Origin: Ardenticatenaceae bacterium
Lineage (GTDB): Bacteria; Chloroflexota; Anaerolineae; Promineifilales; Promineifilaceae
DNA: 64,000 nucleotides
NCBI GenBank assembly: GCA_020634315.1
Contig: JACKBV010000022.1
Location: 13,473 to 77,472, forward strand
Direction of reading: 5' to 3'
Positions 53,062-63,507 of this stretch are shown one piece after another. A program made the translations under genes and the position numbers. The notes beneath the pieces are model-generated. The model did no database searches. It had not been told where the DNA came from and saw only the letters and a list, made by a program, of their open reading frames with translations. Positions within the stretch are counted from its first letter, which is position 1. Each line of letters starts with the position of its first letter.

Positions 53062-53475
53062 ATGGAAATGGTTATTGATTTTCCCGGTGGCGCTCGTGTA
53101 GACGCTCACTTTGGTTCATTTACAGTAATGACAGATCAGCCCCCAATGGGTGGCGGCACGAATTCTGCGCCGACGCCATTTGCTACATTTTTGGCTTCTA
53201 TCGGCACTTGCGCCGGTATTTACGTGCTTGGTTTTTGCCGTCAGCGTGGTCTTTCGGCAGAAGGCATTCGCCTGGTGCAAAATTTACAGGTCAACCCAAT
53301 GAGCGGTCTGGTCGGCAAGGTCTTGTTGGACATTCAGGTGCCGCCAACTTTCCCGGAAAAATATAAGGAAGCGCTGATTCGCTCGGCCAGCCAATGTGCC
53401 GTGAAAAAGCACTTCGAGCATCCGCCTCAATTTGAGATTACGGCCAGCACATCTGTGGAGGCTGTGTCGGCTTAA
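53062..53475 (+). CDS. OsmC-family protein
   Basis: 137 residues. Two Cys residues lie in ASIGTCAGIYVLGF and SASQCAVKKHF, as in OsmC/YhfA; the first is the peroxidatic position and the second the resolving one. The family reduces organic hydroperoxides, though YhfA-like members are less well understood. GCGGAGG lies upstream. It stands alone between two terminators. Confidence 0.93.
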   Translation: MEMVIDFPGGARVDAHFGSFTVMTDQPPMGGGTNSAPTPFATFLASIGTCAGIYVLGFCRQRGLSAEGIRLVQNLQVNPMSGLVGKVLLDIQVPPTFPEKYKEALIRSASQCAVKKHFEHPPQFEITASTSVEAVSA

Positions 53476-53508
53476 TCGGGTTACGTTATCCAACCTCAAC
53501 CAAACCAG

Positions 53509-53564
53509 CGAAACGGGTTCACGCGGGATTCCTCCTTTTCAGCGCGTGAACCCGTTTCGTTTTT
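53509..53564 (+). terminator. intrinsic terminator of the OsmC-family gene
   Basis: CGAAACGGGTTCACGCG (53509-53525) pairs perfectly over 17 bp with CGCGTGAACCCGTTTCG (53543-53559), followed by five T. Confidence 0.93.
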
Positions 53565-53579
53565 CTTGCCTGACGGCTC

Positions 53580-53706
53580 GTTGCGGAGGTTTTGAACCTC
53601 CGCGAGGATTATGCATGCTGTTTGGGTTCGCTCGTTATTAACTTTCGAGTTTGTCCCAATCCTCGCGGAGGTTTTGAACCTCCGCGAGGATATGCATGCT
53701 GTTTAC
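53580..53706. repeat. two CCTCCGCGAGG palindromes
   Basis: GCGGAGGTTTTGAACCTCCGCGAGGAT with a following ATGCATGCTGTTT occurs at about 53583 and again at 53667. It resembles the CCTCCGGGAGG family with a GCG instead of a GGG core. The two differ by one base in the flank. No gene is seen in 53565-53783. Confidence 0.85.
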
Positions 53707-53783
53707 GCACGTACCTTAAGATGTTGGTGAGAACATGACTTTTCCCCTATTTCACCAAACAATTCTCTCATTATAGTAGGGGC

Positions 53784-54995
53784 ATGATGTCGGCTGAGCA
53801 GTTGTCAGCAGCGGTGAATGCTGCAAAAGTGGGAAAACGAGAGGATGCTCGACAAATGCTGCTGGCATTGGTTGAGACGGAGCCGGAACATGAATTGGCA
53901 TGGTTATGGCTGAGTGAACTGATGCCGGATTTGGAGAACCGGATTATCGCCCTCGAAAATGCGCTGGCGATTAATCCTCACCGGCAAAAAGCACAGCAGC
54001 GGCTGGCGCAACTGCGCCAACAGCAGGAAGCGCTTGTCCCGCAACGGGTGGTAACGGCAAATACGTATGCGGAAAACGGCCGTCGCCAGCAAGCCTATGC
54101 TCTGTTACAACAACAACTGCAAAAACAGCCCGATGATGCCGATGCCTGGTTTGCCTTTAGCCAATTAGTCGAAGATGTTGATGATCAAATTGCTGCGCTG
54201 CATTATGCTGTGATGCTCAAGCCAACACACAATCAGGCGCAGCAGCGCCTGACGCAGCTGCTGCTGGCACATGAAGATTTGATTGGCCTGGGGCGGGCTT
54301 ATGAAGCGCTTGGCGATTTGGATAATGCAATTCCTGCATACCAGTTGGCGGTTAAGCAGTCCACGACGCCAACCATTGACCAAACTATTGCGAAAAAAAG
54401 GTTGGAGGCAGCGAAGCGCTACCGGAAGCTTTATCACCAACAGCAGCGGAAGGGGTTGACGTTTCCAGAACTAACAACCAATCAATCGTTGGCGACTGGT
54501 CGTGCATACGAGGAAAAGGGGGAATGGGAAGCGGCGATCATTGCTTATAAAACGGCCGTTGCCACGGCCACAGCCACAGCCGAGCAAAAAATCGCGCAAA
54601 AACGGCTGCACACGACACAAAAACAACAACAACTGCCCAACGTTAAATTGACCAGTCCCACATTGACATTAGTTCGCCTGGGGCTGGGGCCATTTCTCTT
54701 ATTCATTTTTCTCGTTTTGTTACACGCGGGGCTGAACCCGCTGCATATTTCTCCCTGGTTGGCACTCAGCAGTTTGAGCGTTCTTGCCGGTAGTTTGCTG
54801 CTTGTTCTAGCTATGATCATTCCGCATCACAACCTGGCACAAAAGCTGTTAGGAGAAAGTGAACGGCCGGATTTCCTTACTAGAATCCTGCTAAATGTGC
54901 TGGGAAATCTGTTGATTGCGCTGCCCTTTTTACTGCTCATCTTCAATGCCATTGATCGCTTGAGCGTATACACACCGGTCATCCCAATTCCCTAA
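53784..54995 (+). CDS. TPR-like protein with C-terminal membrane helices
   Basis: 403 residues. An N-terminal helical solenoid (about 1-285) has repeated A-W-L-x(8)-D/A-Q-x-x-L motifs such as PEHELAWLWLSELMPD and DDADAWFAFSQLVEDVDDQ, each 40 residues apart, of the TPR type. Two or three hydrophobic segments lie after residue 295. It probably holds partners at the membrane. TATAGT (53772-53777) is 6 bp from the ATG, suggesting a leaderless message. The rhomboid gene follows 6 bp on. Confidence 0.8.
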   Translation: MMSAEQLSAAVNAAKVGKREDARQMLLALVETEPEHELAWLWLSELMPDLENRIIALENALAINPHRQKAQQRLAQLRQQQEALVPQRVVTANTYAENGRRQQAYALLQQQLQKQPDDADAWFAFSQLVEDVDDQIAALHYAVMLKPTHNQAQQRLTQLLLAHEDLIGLGRAYEALGDLDNAIPAYQLAVKQSTTPTIDQTIAKKRLEAAKRYRKLYHQQQRKGLTFPELTTNQSLATGRAYEEKGEWEAAIIAYKTAVATATATAEQKIAQKRLHTTQKQQQLPNVKLTSPTLTLVRLGLGPFLLFIFLVLLHAGLNPLHISPWLALSSLSVLAGSLLLVLAMIIPHHNLAQKLLGESERPDFLTRILLNVLGNLLIALPFLLLIFNAIDRLSVYTPVIPIP

Positions 54996-55001
54996 GACAC
55001 C

Positions 55002-55697
55002 ATGTTTCCACTCAACGACACCGAACCGAACCGTTACATTCGTTTTCCTTACATGGTCGTCACCATCATCATCATCAATATGATTGTGATGGGTGTGGAA
55101 TTTGCCTATATTTATCGCGGCGAATACGCTTTTATAGATTTCATCTACCGCTTTGGGGCTGTGCCGACAGCTATTTTGGCGCAGCAAGGCGGCGGCGGAT
55201 TGTCAGCCATCACACAGATGTTTTTGCATGCTGGCCTCGTTCATTTGTTTGGCAATATGCTGGGGCTGTGGGTATACGGCCGTCGCGTGGAAGACGCCTG
55301 CGGCCCCTGGCGCTTTCTCATCTTTTACCTCACCAGCGGCGTTTTTGCCGAAATGGTTTACACCCTGGCGCGGGCACAATCAGACATTGCGGGCATTGGT
55401 GCCAGCGGCGCTATCTATGGCGTCATGGGCGCTTACCTCATCCTTTATCCTGGCGGGCGTATTCGCACATTCATCCTCCTCGGCGTCGTGCCACTCTTCC
55501 CCAAAATACGCGCGTTTTGGCTCATTCTTTACTTTTTTGCTCTGCAAATCTTACCGGCGTTCAACACATTACTCACTCAGGAACGGTATCAGGTCGCACA
55601 TTGGGCACACCTTGGCGGATTTATCGGCTCACTCTGTATTTTCTTCTTCTTGCGCCCCGAAGTGTTCCATCGCTATCGCAATGAAATGAGCCTCTGA
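55002..55697 (+). CDS. rhomboid intramembrane serine protease
   Basis: 231 residues with six helices. The catalytic Ser is in GIGASGAIYGVMGAY and the His in HWAHLGGFIGSL; HAGLVHLFGNMLGLWVYG holds the conserved oxyanion residues. It cuts membrane helices of unknown clients. It starts 6 bp after the TPR gene, so both are probably made together and may share a partner. Confidence 0.95.
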   Translation: MFPLNDTEPNRYIRFPYMVVTIIIINMIVMGVEFAYIYRGEYAFIDFIYRFGAVPTAILAQQGGGGLSAITQMFLHAGLVHLFGNMLGLWVYGRRVEDACGPWRFLIFYLTSGVFAEMVYTLARAQSDIAGIGASGAIYGVMGAYLILYPGGRIRTFILLGVVPLFPKIRAFWLILYFFALQILPAFNTLLTQERYQVAHWAHLGGFIGSLCIFFFLRPEVFHRYRNEMSL

Positions 55698-55775
55698 TCA
55701 TTTTCACGACATTTGTACAGTGAGGGTGGGTTCTCAATCTGCTCTTATGACTGCATCTGAGTATAATTACAGAAC

Positions 55776-57671
<1,896 letters not shown>

Positions 57672-57678
57672 GATTGGT

Positions 57679-58824
57679 TTAAAGTGGCAAAGAAATAGTG
57701 AACACGCTGCCAGCATCTGGCTCGCTTTGCACAGATATGGTTCCTCCATGGGCTTCCACCAAACTGCGCACAATGAATAAACCGAGGCCGGTTCCCTGTA
57801 TTTTGCGCGAACGCACTTCATCGGAGCGATAATACAGTTCAAACAGATGCGAAACCTGCTCTGCTGTCATCCCTAATCCGGTGTCGGCGACCTCGATAAC
57901 GGCCGTTTCCCCTTCTCGCCGTGTCGTCACCTGGATTTCCCCGCCGCGTGGCGTATATTTCACCGCATTGCTCAGCAAGTTATACAAAACCTGCTGCATT
58001 TTTGACTCATCAATGGGCAAAACGAGCGCATCTTCCGTCAAGTTAGTCTGCAAATTGTGCTGATTGCGGGCTACCAAATAGGCAAAGTCAGCCGCCGTGT
58101 TTTGCACCAATTGATTCAAATCGACGGGCAGGCGCTCTATTTGCAGCAGCCCTCGTTCGATCTGGTCGAGATTTAATATATCGTCAATCAAGCGATTCAG
58201 GCGCTTGACCTGTGTTTGGATGATGGTCAGGAATTCGCTGCGCTTTGTCGGCGATACCATCTCGCCATTCTTTTGCAGCAGTTCGGTGTAACCGGCAACG
58301 GCCGTTAACGGGGAACGCAAATCATGCGCGGCCATCGACAAAAAGAGGGACTTCATCTGATCCAGGCGCTGCAACTGCTCGTTGGCCTGAGCCAGCCGCC
58401 GCTGCAACAAATCCAGCTCGTTACGCTCTTGCACCAACTCTTGTTCCAATGCCCCCCATGCCGTTACATCTTCAGCAACCAAAAGCAAGCCCGGTTCCGG
58501 CACAGACAAATGGGTGACATGAAAGTCAAAGTAGCGGCTGCCGCCCGCTGCCTGGGTGCGATTAATGCGTTCCAGGGTAAAGATGGGGCGCTCTTGCTGG
58601 AAAACGGCCGTTAACGCATCTTCCAGCCCCGCAAATTCCCACAACACATCCGACAAAGCCTGTCCTTCTATGACAGCCGTCGGCTGTGGCAGCACAGTCG
58701 CAAAACCAGGCGAGGCAAAAGCGACAATGAGGTCTGGTGTCAGCCGCGCATATTCAACCGGGCGCAGGTGGGTGACAACCCGCATCGCCTGTTCCCACAA
58801 ATCAACATCTAGTTTCTGAAGCAT
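57679..58824 (-). CDS. soluble PAS histidine kinase (paralogue B)
   Basis: 381 residues from the ATG at 58824. A PAS-like domain with GQALSDVLWEFAGLEDAL precedes a coiled coil, then HisKA with SMAAHDLRSPLTAVAGYTELLQ (His intact). HATPase has NLLSNAVKYT, DTGLGM and GTGLGLFIV. No membrane helix. The gene is the last of the GTPase operon, 47 bp after its paralogue. The two are clearly a tandem duplication. No response regulator is nearby. Confidence 0.93.
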   Translation of the reverse strand: MLQKLDVDLWEQAMRVVTHLRPVEYARLTPDLIVAFASPGFATVLPQPTAVIEGQALSDVLWEFAGLEDALTAVFQQERPIFTLERINRTQAAGGSRYFDFHVTHLSVPEPGLLLVAEDVTAWGALEQELVQERNELDLLQRRLAQANEQLQRLDQMKSLFLSMAAHDLRSPLTAVAGYTELLQKNGEMVSPTKRSEFLTIIQTQVKRLNRLIDDILNLDQIERGLLQIERLPVDLNQLVQNTAADFAYLVARNQHNLQTNLTEDALVLPIDESKMQQVLYNLLSNAVKYTPRGGEIQVTTRREGETAVIEVADTGLGMTAEQVSHLFELYYRSDEVRSRKIQGTGLGLFIVRSLVEAHGGTISVQSEPDAGSVFTISLPL

Positions 58825-58871
58825 GTTTGCGTCTCCCAACTCCCCGCAGCAGGAACGGCCGTTTTCCAAAT

Positions 58872-60062
58872 TCAGCCCATTCCCTCAACCGGCACCTCAC
58901 CAAGCGGCAAATAAACCGTAAACGTGCTGCCAACCCCTTCCTGGCTCGACAACGTAATACGCCCCCTGTGCGCTTCTACCAAAACCTTCACAATAAACAG
59001 CCCCAAACCCCTGCCCCGAATCTCATTTTCACGGGCGCTCAGCGTGCGGTAATACAGTTGGAACACCCCTGCCTGTTCCGACTCCGTCATGCCCATACCC
59101 GTATCCGCCACTTGCAGCACGGCTTCCCCATTCTCTATCCAGGTCTTGACATAGATATGCCCCCCACCCGGCGTATATTTAATGGCATTATTCAGTAAAT
59201 TGTAGAGCACCTGCTGCATCCGGCTCACATCAAGTGGAATAGAAATAGGCGTATTGCACAAATCCAACGAGAATCCCTGCTTCCGCCGTTCCACCAAATA
59301 GCGCATCATATCGGCGATTTCCGACACCAATTTATTGAAGTCACTGGGAACAAAATGCAGCTTTAATTCCCCTTGTTCAATTTGATCCAAATCTAAAAAG
59401 CCATCAATCAACCAATCCATCCGGCTCGCCTGCGCCGTAATAATGCGAATATACTCTCGCGCATTTTCCGGGATGTCCGCAGGCAGCACACGCAGCAACA
59501 AATCCCCATAAGCACGAACGGCCGTTAACGGCGTGCGCAAATCATGAACGGCCATCGACAAAAACAACGTCTTCAGCCGATTCAGCTTTTGCAACTCTTC
59601 ATTCGCCTGCAACAATTCTTGCTTTGCCAGAGACAATTCATTGCGACTTTGGGTCATGCGCTGCTCAAGCTCGGCCGCATGGGTCACATCTTCAACAATG
59701 AGCAGCAGCCCCTCTCCCAATTCCGGGTCGCGCAGCTGCGTCACAGACAGATCCAGGTAAAGGTTACGGCCGTCTGGCAAGGCACGGTTAACGCGCTCAA
59801 AAGCCAGGTACGGAGATTTGCCATTGAGAATCGCCTGCAAACTTTCCTCCGCGCCAACAAACTCCCACAACACATCATTCAGGCGCTGCCCGACAACACT
59901 TGTGCCCGGCTCATTCAAAACAGCGGTAAAATTTGTAGACACACGACGAATAACCATATTCGACGCAACCAAGGCATAGGCAACATGATGAATGAGGCTA
60001 AAAACTTTGGTGACGTGCGATGCAAGCATCAAAGACTCAATGTCCAGCGGCGGCATCGTCAT
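58872..60062 (-). CDS. soluble PAS histidine kinase (paralogue A), overlapping the GTPase gene
   Basis: 396 residues. Same plan as paralogue B: a PAS-like GQRLNDVLWEFVGAEESL, a coiled coil, HisKA with SMAVHDLRTPLTAVRAYGDLLL and HATPase with NLLNNAIKYT, DTGMGM and GRGLGLFIV. There is no membrane helix. It overlaps the GTPase stop by 4 bp, so both are translated together. An AACGGCCGTT motif lies just after the H-box, encoding part of TAVRA. The signal may come through the GTPase. Confidence 0.93.
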   Translation of the reverse strand: MTMPPLDIESLMLASHVTKVFSLIHHVAYALVASNMVIRRVSTNFTAVLNEPGTSVVGQRLNDVLWEFVGAEESLQAILNGKSPYLAFERVNRALPDGRNLYLDLSVTQLRDPELGEGLLLIVEDVTHAAELEQRMTQSRNELSLAKQELLQANEELQKLNRLKTLFLSMAVHDLRTPLTAVRAYGDLLLRVLPADIPENAREYIRIITAQASRMDWLIDGFLDLDQIEQGELKLHFVPSDFNKLVSEIADMMRYLVERRKQGFSLDLCNTPISIPLDVSRMQQVLYNLLNNAIKYTPGGGHIYVKTWIENGEAVLQVADTGMGMTESEQAGVFQLYYRTLSARENEIRGRGLGLFIVKVLVEAHRGRITLSSQEGVGSTFTVYLPLGEVPVEGMG

Positions 60063-60571
60063 GGAAGTATCTCCTCTATCTTTTGCGCTAACTGCGAAAA
60101 AGCAAACTCAACTTGCTCGCCAGTCTTGGCACTGGTCAACAAGTAAGACCCATTCCAAGAGTCGGAGAGCGCTTGTAGTTGTTCATCCGTTATCACACGC
60201 TGCTCCGTGAGGTCAACTTTGTTGCCAACAAAAACAAGAACAGATTGGGGGTTCACGGTGCGCAACTGATGGGAGTACTGTGAAACAGCATCCAATGTAT
60301 CCAGGCGAGTCAAATCGCAAACAACAAGTGCGCCGGTTGCCCCAACCAGATAACCAATTTCACGGCGGGAGAATTCATTGCCGCCCACCAAATCCCAAAT
60401 CATTAAATTGAGGGTGTTGTCTACGCGCTGCAATGTTTTACGCGATACTTTGACGCCAATGGTGCTGAGGTATTTGTCGTCAAATCGATCTTCGACAAAC
60501 CGCCTTACCAGGCTGGTTTTACCGACGGCAAAATCACCTAAGAGACATACTTTTCGTTGCACAACCTTCAT
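60059..60571 (-). CDS. Ras-like small GTPase (Rab-like bacterial type)
   Basis: 170 residues, single-domain GTPase. G1 is GDFAVGKT (12-19), switch I has Thr37 in LSTIGVKVS as in Rab proteins, G3 is WDLVGGNEF (D60, G63), G4 NKVD (117-120) and G5 SAK (147-149). The catalytic Gln after DxxG is G64, so intrinsic hydrolysis should be slow. No lipid-modification Cys is at the end. It lies between a coiled-coil TM protein and two kinases, whose start overlaps this stop. Likely a switch controlling them. It matches the Rup-type bacterial GTPases in general shape. Confidence 0.93.
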   Translation of the reverse strand: MKVVQRKVCLLGDFAVGKTSLVRRFVEDRFDDKYLSTIGVKVSRKTLQRVDNTLNLMIWDLVGGNEFSRREIGYLVGATGALVVCDLTRLDTLDAVSQYSHQLRTVNPQSVLVFVGNKVDLTEQRVITDEQLQALSDSWNGSYLLTSAKTGEQVEFAFSQLAQKIEEILP

Positions 60572-60593
60572 AATGCTATCCTTGTTTACCGGT

Positions 60594-62282
60594 TTACTCC
60601 TCCGCCGTCGGAGAAGGTGTTGCTGTTATGGGAAGAACATCACTACGTAGAGCTATCCAGCTAAATGGAACCCATCCTCGTTGTACCCCAGGCAGCCAGG
60701 GAAGATCAGACACCCATTCGATTTCTGCCCAGGAACCAGAAACTGATAATAACGTGAGGGGCGTGTCAAATTCAACGGCCGCTATTAAGCGCCCATCAAC
60801 ACTTGGTTGATTACGCACCCAGACATTACCCGATGTTTCGGCGGCTGGCGGTGTCGGTGTCGCGGTTGCGGTTCCTGTTGCGGTGGGTGTGGCGGTTTGT
60901 GTGGGTGTGTGGCTGGGCGTAGATGTAGAGGTTGGGGTTCCCGTTGTTGTGGGGCTGGGAGTTTGCGTAGGCGTGGCTGTATAGGTAGCGGTGGGAGTAG
61001 CGGTAGGTGTGTGGGTGGGGGTGGCCGTGGCGGTGGGGGTGTGGGTTGGCGTGACGGTGGGGGTGGCGGTATGCGTGGGCGTGGCGCTGGGAAAGGCGAT
61101 GGGGTAAAGGGCGATGGTAAATTGTAAGTAAAAGCAGGCCATACCCAGGAAAATAATGGTCAGCAAAGCGGTGATGGCTAAAAATGCTTTTTGCCCTGGG
61201 GAGAGTGGTCGCGGAACGGCCGTTTCCCCTCCCAGTTCCCCCACAAATTGCTGCAAACGGGGCTGTATCGGCGGTACATCGGCCGGGTCTCCGGCATAGG
61301 CGCGAAAAGCATGGTCATGCTGCACATGAAGGTCACTGACCAACTGCGTCAACTGCGCATGAAATCCGGGCGGCTCAATGCCACTCATGACCACCGCAAC
61401 GTAAACGGCCGAACCATTCTGCACAAAAATCCGCAAATCGCCGTATTGAATCTCGTTCAGGTCGCCGGCGCTCTCCCCCATCGGGTCAAATGAATCGCGC
61501 ACAAAATCGCGAACGGCCGTTAACATACCACTGATCAAATCAGAGTCCGCCAGTTCTGCGCCGGTCAAATGCCATCTTTCCAGCAGCAAACCCGACCCAT
61601 GCTGAATCACAAAAACTTCGCGCACGGCAAAAGCTAGAGACTCGCGCACCGCCAACTCCGAAGGCGAAACGCCGCGCAAGCGTGCCCAAATGGCCCGTCC
61701 AACATTGTCTGCGCCCAACGTCACCCGCAGGCGGGCATCCACATTGCGCTGCAATTCTCGGAAAAACGAGCTGACCGCACGCTGCACCGTCTCGCCAATC
61801 ACCGGCGTCAACGCCTCCACCATTTCATCGCGCGATTGGCGTATTTGCACACGGATGGCATCGCCCATGACCGGCCCTAACGCCTCGGCCATCTCCTCCC
61901 GATTGTCACGAATGCGACGCCCTATCAAATCGCCAAACACCGGCATCAGGCGTGCCAACAAGCCCTCGGAATCAGAGCGGGCACGATAACGCAATTTATT
62001 AACTTCAATTTCCAGATCGTGTGCGCGGGTTTCGGCTTCTTGTAATGCCTGGCGTGTTGTTTGTAGCTCACGCTCCAGGTCGCTGGTCTGCACCTGCAAT
62101 GTTTCGACTTGCGTCAGAAACTGCTGCTGCAAGGTAACAAGGCGCAGTTCCAGGTCTTGAATTCGCTTTCGTTCCTGGCCCAGTAAAATTGACTGGACAG
62201 AGGCTAACAGCTGCTCATCTTGTTGGTCACCAGTAGATGAAGGTGTAACGAAGGGATCAGCCTCTGGGCGTGTAACATCCAT
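60594..62282 (-). CDS. coiled-coil / TM / SH3-like envelope protein of the GTPase operon
   Basis: 562 residues. In order: coiled coil (about 22-98); two 26-residue repeats of the form RDNREEMAEALGPVMGDAI (about 115-170); a 120-residue alpha/beta domain (about 215-340) whose layout resembles a longin/roadblock module; a membrane helix (about 365-390); a Thr/Pro tail; and an SH3-type domain at the end with VWVRNQPSVDG and GWVPFSWIAL. The repeats resemble those in some cyanobacterial OmpA-type proteins as I recall them. It sits 22 bp before the GTPase, so the cytoplasmic domain could be its regulator. Confidence 0.8.
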   Translation of the reverse strand: MDVTRPEADPFVTPSSTGDQQDEQLLASVQSILLGQERKRIQDLELRLVTLQQQFLTQVETLQVQTSDLERELQTTRQALQEAETRAHDLEIEVNKLRYRARSDSEGLLARLMPVFGDLIGRRIRDNREEMAEALGPVMGDAIRVQIRQSRDEMVEALTPVIGETVQRAVSSFFRELQRNVDARLRVTLGADNVGRAIWARLRGVSPSELAVRESLAFAVREVFVIQHGSGLLLERWHLTGAELADSDLISGMLTAVRDFVRDSFDPMGESAGDLNEIQYGDLRIFVQNGSAVYVAVVMSGIEPPGFHAQLTQLVSDLHVQHDHAFRAYAGDPADVPPIQPRLQQFVGELGGETAVPRPLSPGQKAFLAITALLTIIFLGMACFYLQFTIALYPIAFPSATPTHTATPTVTPTHTPTATATPTHTPTATPTATYTATPTQTPSPTTTGTPTSTSTPSHTPTQTATPTATGTATATPTPPAAETSGNVWVRNQPSVDGRLIAAVEFDTPLTLLSVSGSWAEIEWVSDLPWLPGVQRGWVPFSWIALRSDVLPITATPSPTAEE

Positions 62283-62315
62283 AAAACTATTATTGACATA
62301 CGTGGAACTGGTAAA

Positions 62316-63173
62316 TTATGGCTGATCGCTGCGCAGTCGCTGCCCCAATTCCATCAGCAGCTGCCCCAAATCTTGACGCGAAACTTTTTTGTCGTCTAGT
62401 TGGGAAGCAGCAATCAGCAAATCCTGGCGTAATTGATCGTCGCGGGAACGTGTCTCGTTTTGCAAAACCTTAACCCGGTCGGTCTGTGTTACATCTAAAG
62501 TATCCACGCGGTCGCTCAATTCTTTTTGTATCTGGCGCAGCTGCGCAAAGAAATCGTTTGCCAAAGATTCAATCCGCTGGCTCAACTCTTTTTGGACTTC
62601 GTGTAAACGAGTCGTTTGCTCCGCCTGGTTCGTTTCCAGACGTTCGGTCAATTCACGCCGATCCGCGCGAATTTGTGTCGATAAGTCCATGTTTTGCTGC
62701 TGAATCTTGTCATTCAACTCTTGCTGCATGGTGCGCATGCGGTTTGATTGGTCGGAGGTCTGTTGATTTAGGCGATCTTGCAGATCGCGATTTGTGCTTG
62801 TCACTTGCGAAGATGCGGTGTTCGCCAGTGCGCCAATCTTTTGCTCCACTAATTCGGACAGCTCTTTGCGCATGATTTCAACGCGCAGTTCCAAATCCGC
62901 CATCCGTTTTTCCGTTGTGCGGGATTGGCTGCCAAAGAGGATGTCACGCAAACGTTCTAAATCTGCCTGGGAAGTGGGAGAGAGGGTTGTGTCAACGGCC
63001 GTTTCCTTTACCGGTTCCGGAGCAGCCTCAACTTGTGGCTCAAGTGGGGGCACGACTATTGGATTTTCCACCGGCATCGCCGCCGAGACTTCTTCTTCTT
63101 CCGGTGGTAATAAAACATCAACACTGTTCATGTCATCACCATCTTCAAATCTAGACTTTCGTTTGGGAAACAT
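62316..63173 (-). CDS. long coiled-coil protein, first gene of the GTPase operon
   Basis: 285 residues. After an acidic N-terminus, nearly the whole of residues 70-280 is a predicted coiled coil with RELTERLETNQ, KELSQRIESLA and KELSDRVDTLD, an 11/15-residue pattern. No membrane helix is present. It may form filaments or clusters. ACAGGAGGTC lies upstream. A TATAACAGTTATA palindrome at 63194-63206 may be the -10 region and/or an operator. The next gene is 33 bp downstream. Confidence 0.85.
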   Translation of the reverse strand: MFPKRKSRFEDGDDMNSVDVLLPPEEEEVSAAMPVENPIVVPPLEPQVEAAPEPVKETAVDTTLSPTSQADLERLRDILFGSQSRTTEKRMADLELRVEIMRKELSELVEQKIGALANTASSQVTSTNRDLQDRLNQQTSDQSNRMRTMQQELNDKIQQQNMDLSTQIRADRRELTERLETNQAEQTTRLHEVQKELSQRIESLANDFFAQLRQIQKELSDRVDTLDVTQTDRVKVLQNETRSRDDQLRQDLLIAASQLDDKKVSRQDLGQLLMELGQRLRSDQP

Positions 63174-63193
63174 CAGACGGGACCTCCTGTTTT

Positions 63194-63206
63194 TATAACA
63201 GTTATA
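63194..63206. promoter_or_regulatory. TATAACAGTTATA palindrome upstream of the GTPase operon
   Basis: A 13-bp near-perfect palindrome sits 21 bp before the first coiled-coil gene. It may supply -10-like sequences on one or both strands. Its role is uncertain. Confidence 0.4.
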
Positions 63207-63507
63207 GACTAGTGGGATGGGTACAAATAATGGCAGTTATTTAGTCAAGGTTACCTGTAACGGCCGTTTCTACACTGCCTCGATACAGCTTTGTGGCAAC
63301 AGGTCAGTACACCAAAAGATTATAACGTATAGTACAACCTTTGACATGCTCCATTTACAGCCTCTCCTCATTCGAAATATGCACAATGACGCTTTATACT
63401 GGATGCATGAGACAAAATTTTTGCCAACAGCAGCATGATCTAACTGCTTCTACAAACAGACACCCGCGCCGGATTCCATTTATATTGGCGCGTTAAGGCG
63501 GAAAAGG
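63207..63507. other. intergenic region between divergent genes
   Basis: About 300 bp with one AACGGCCGTT near 63259, AT-rich stretches with several TATAAT-like words (for example ATTATAACG near 63320) and no gene that I can support. Confidence 0.5.
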
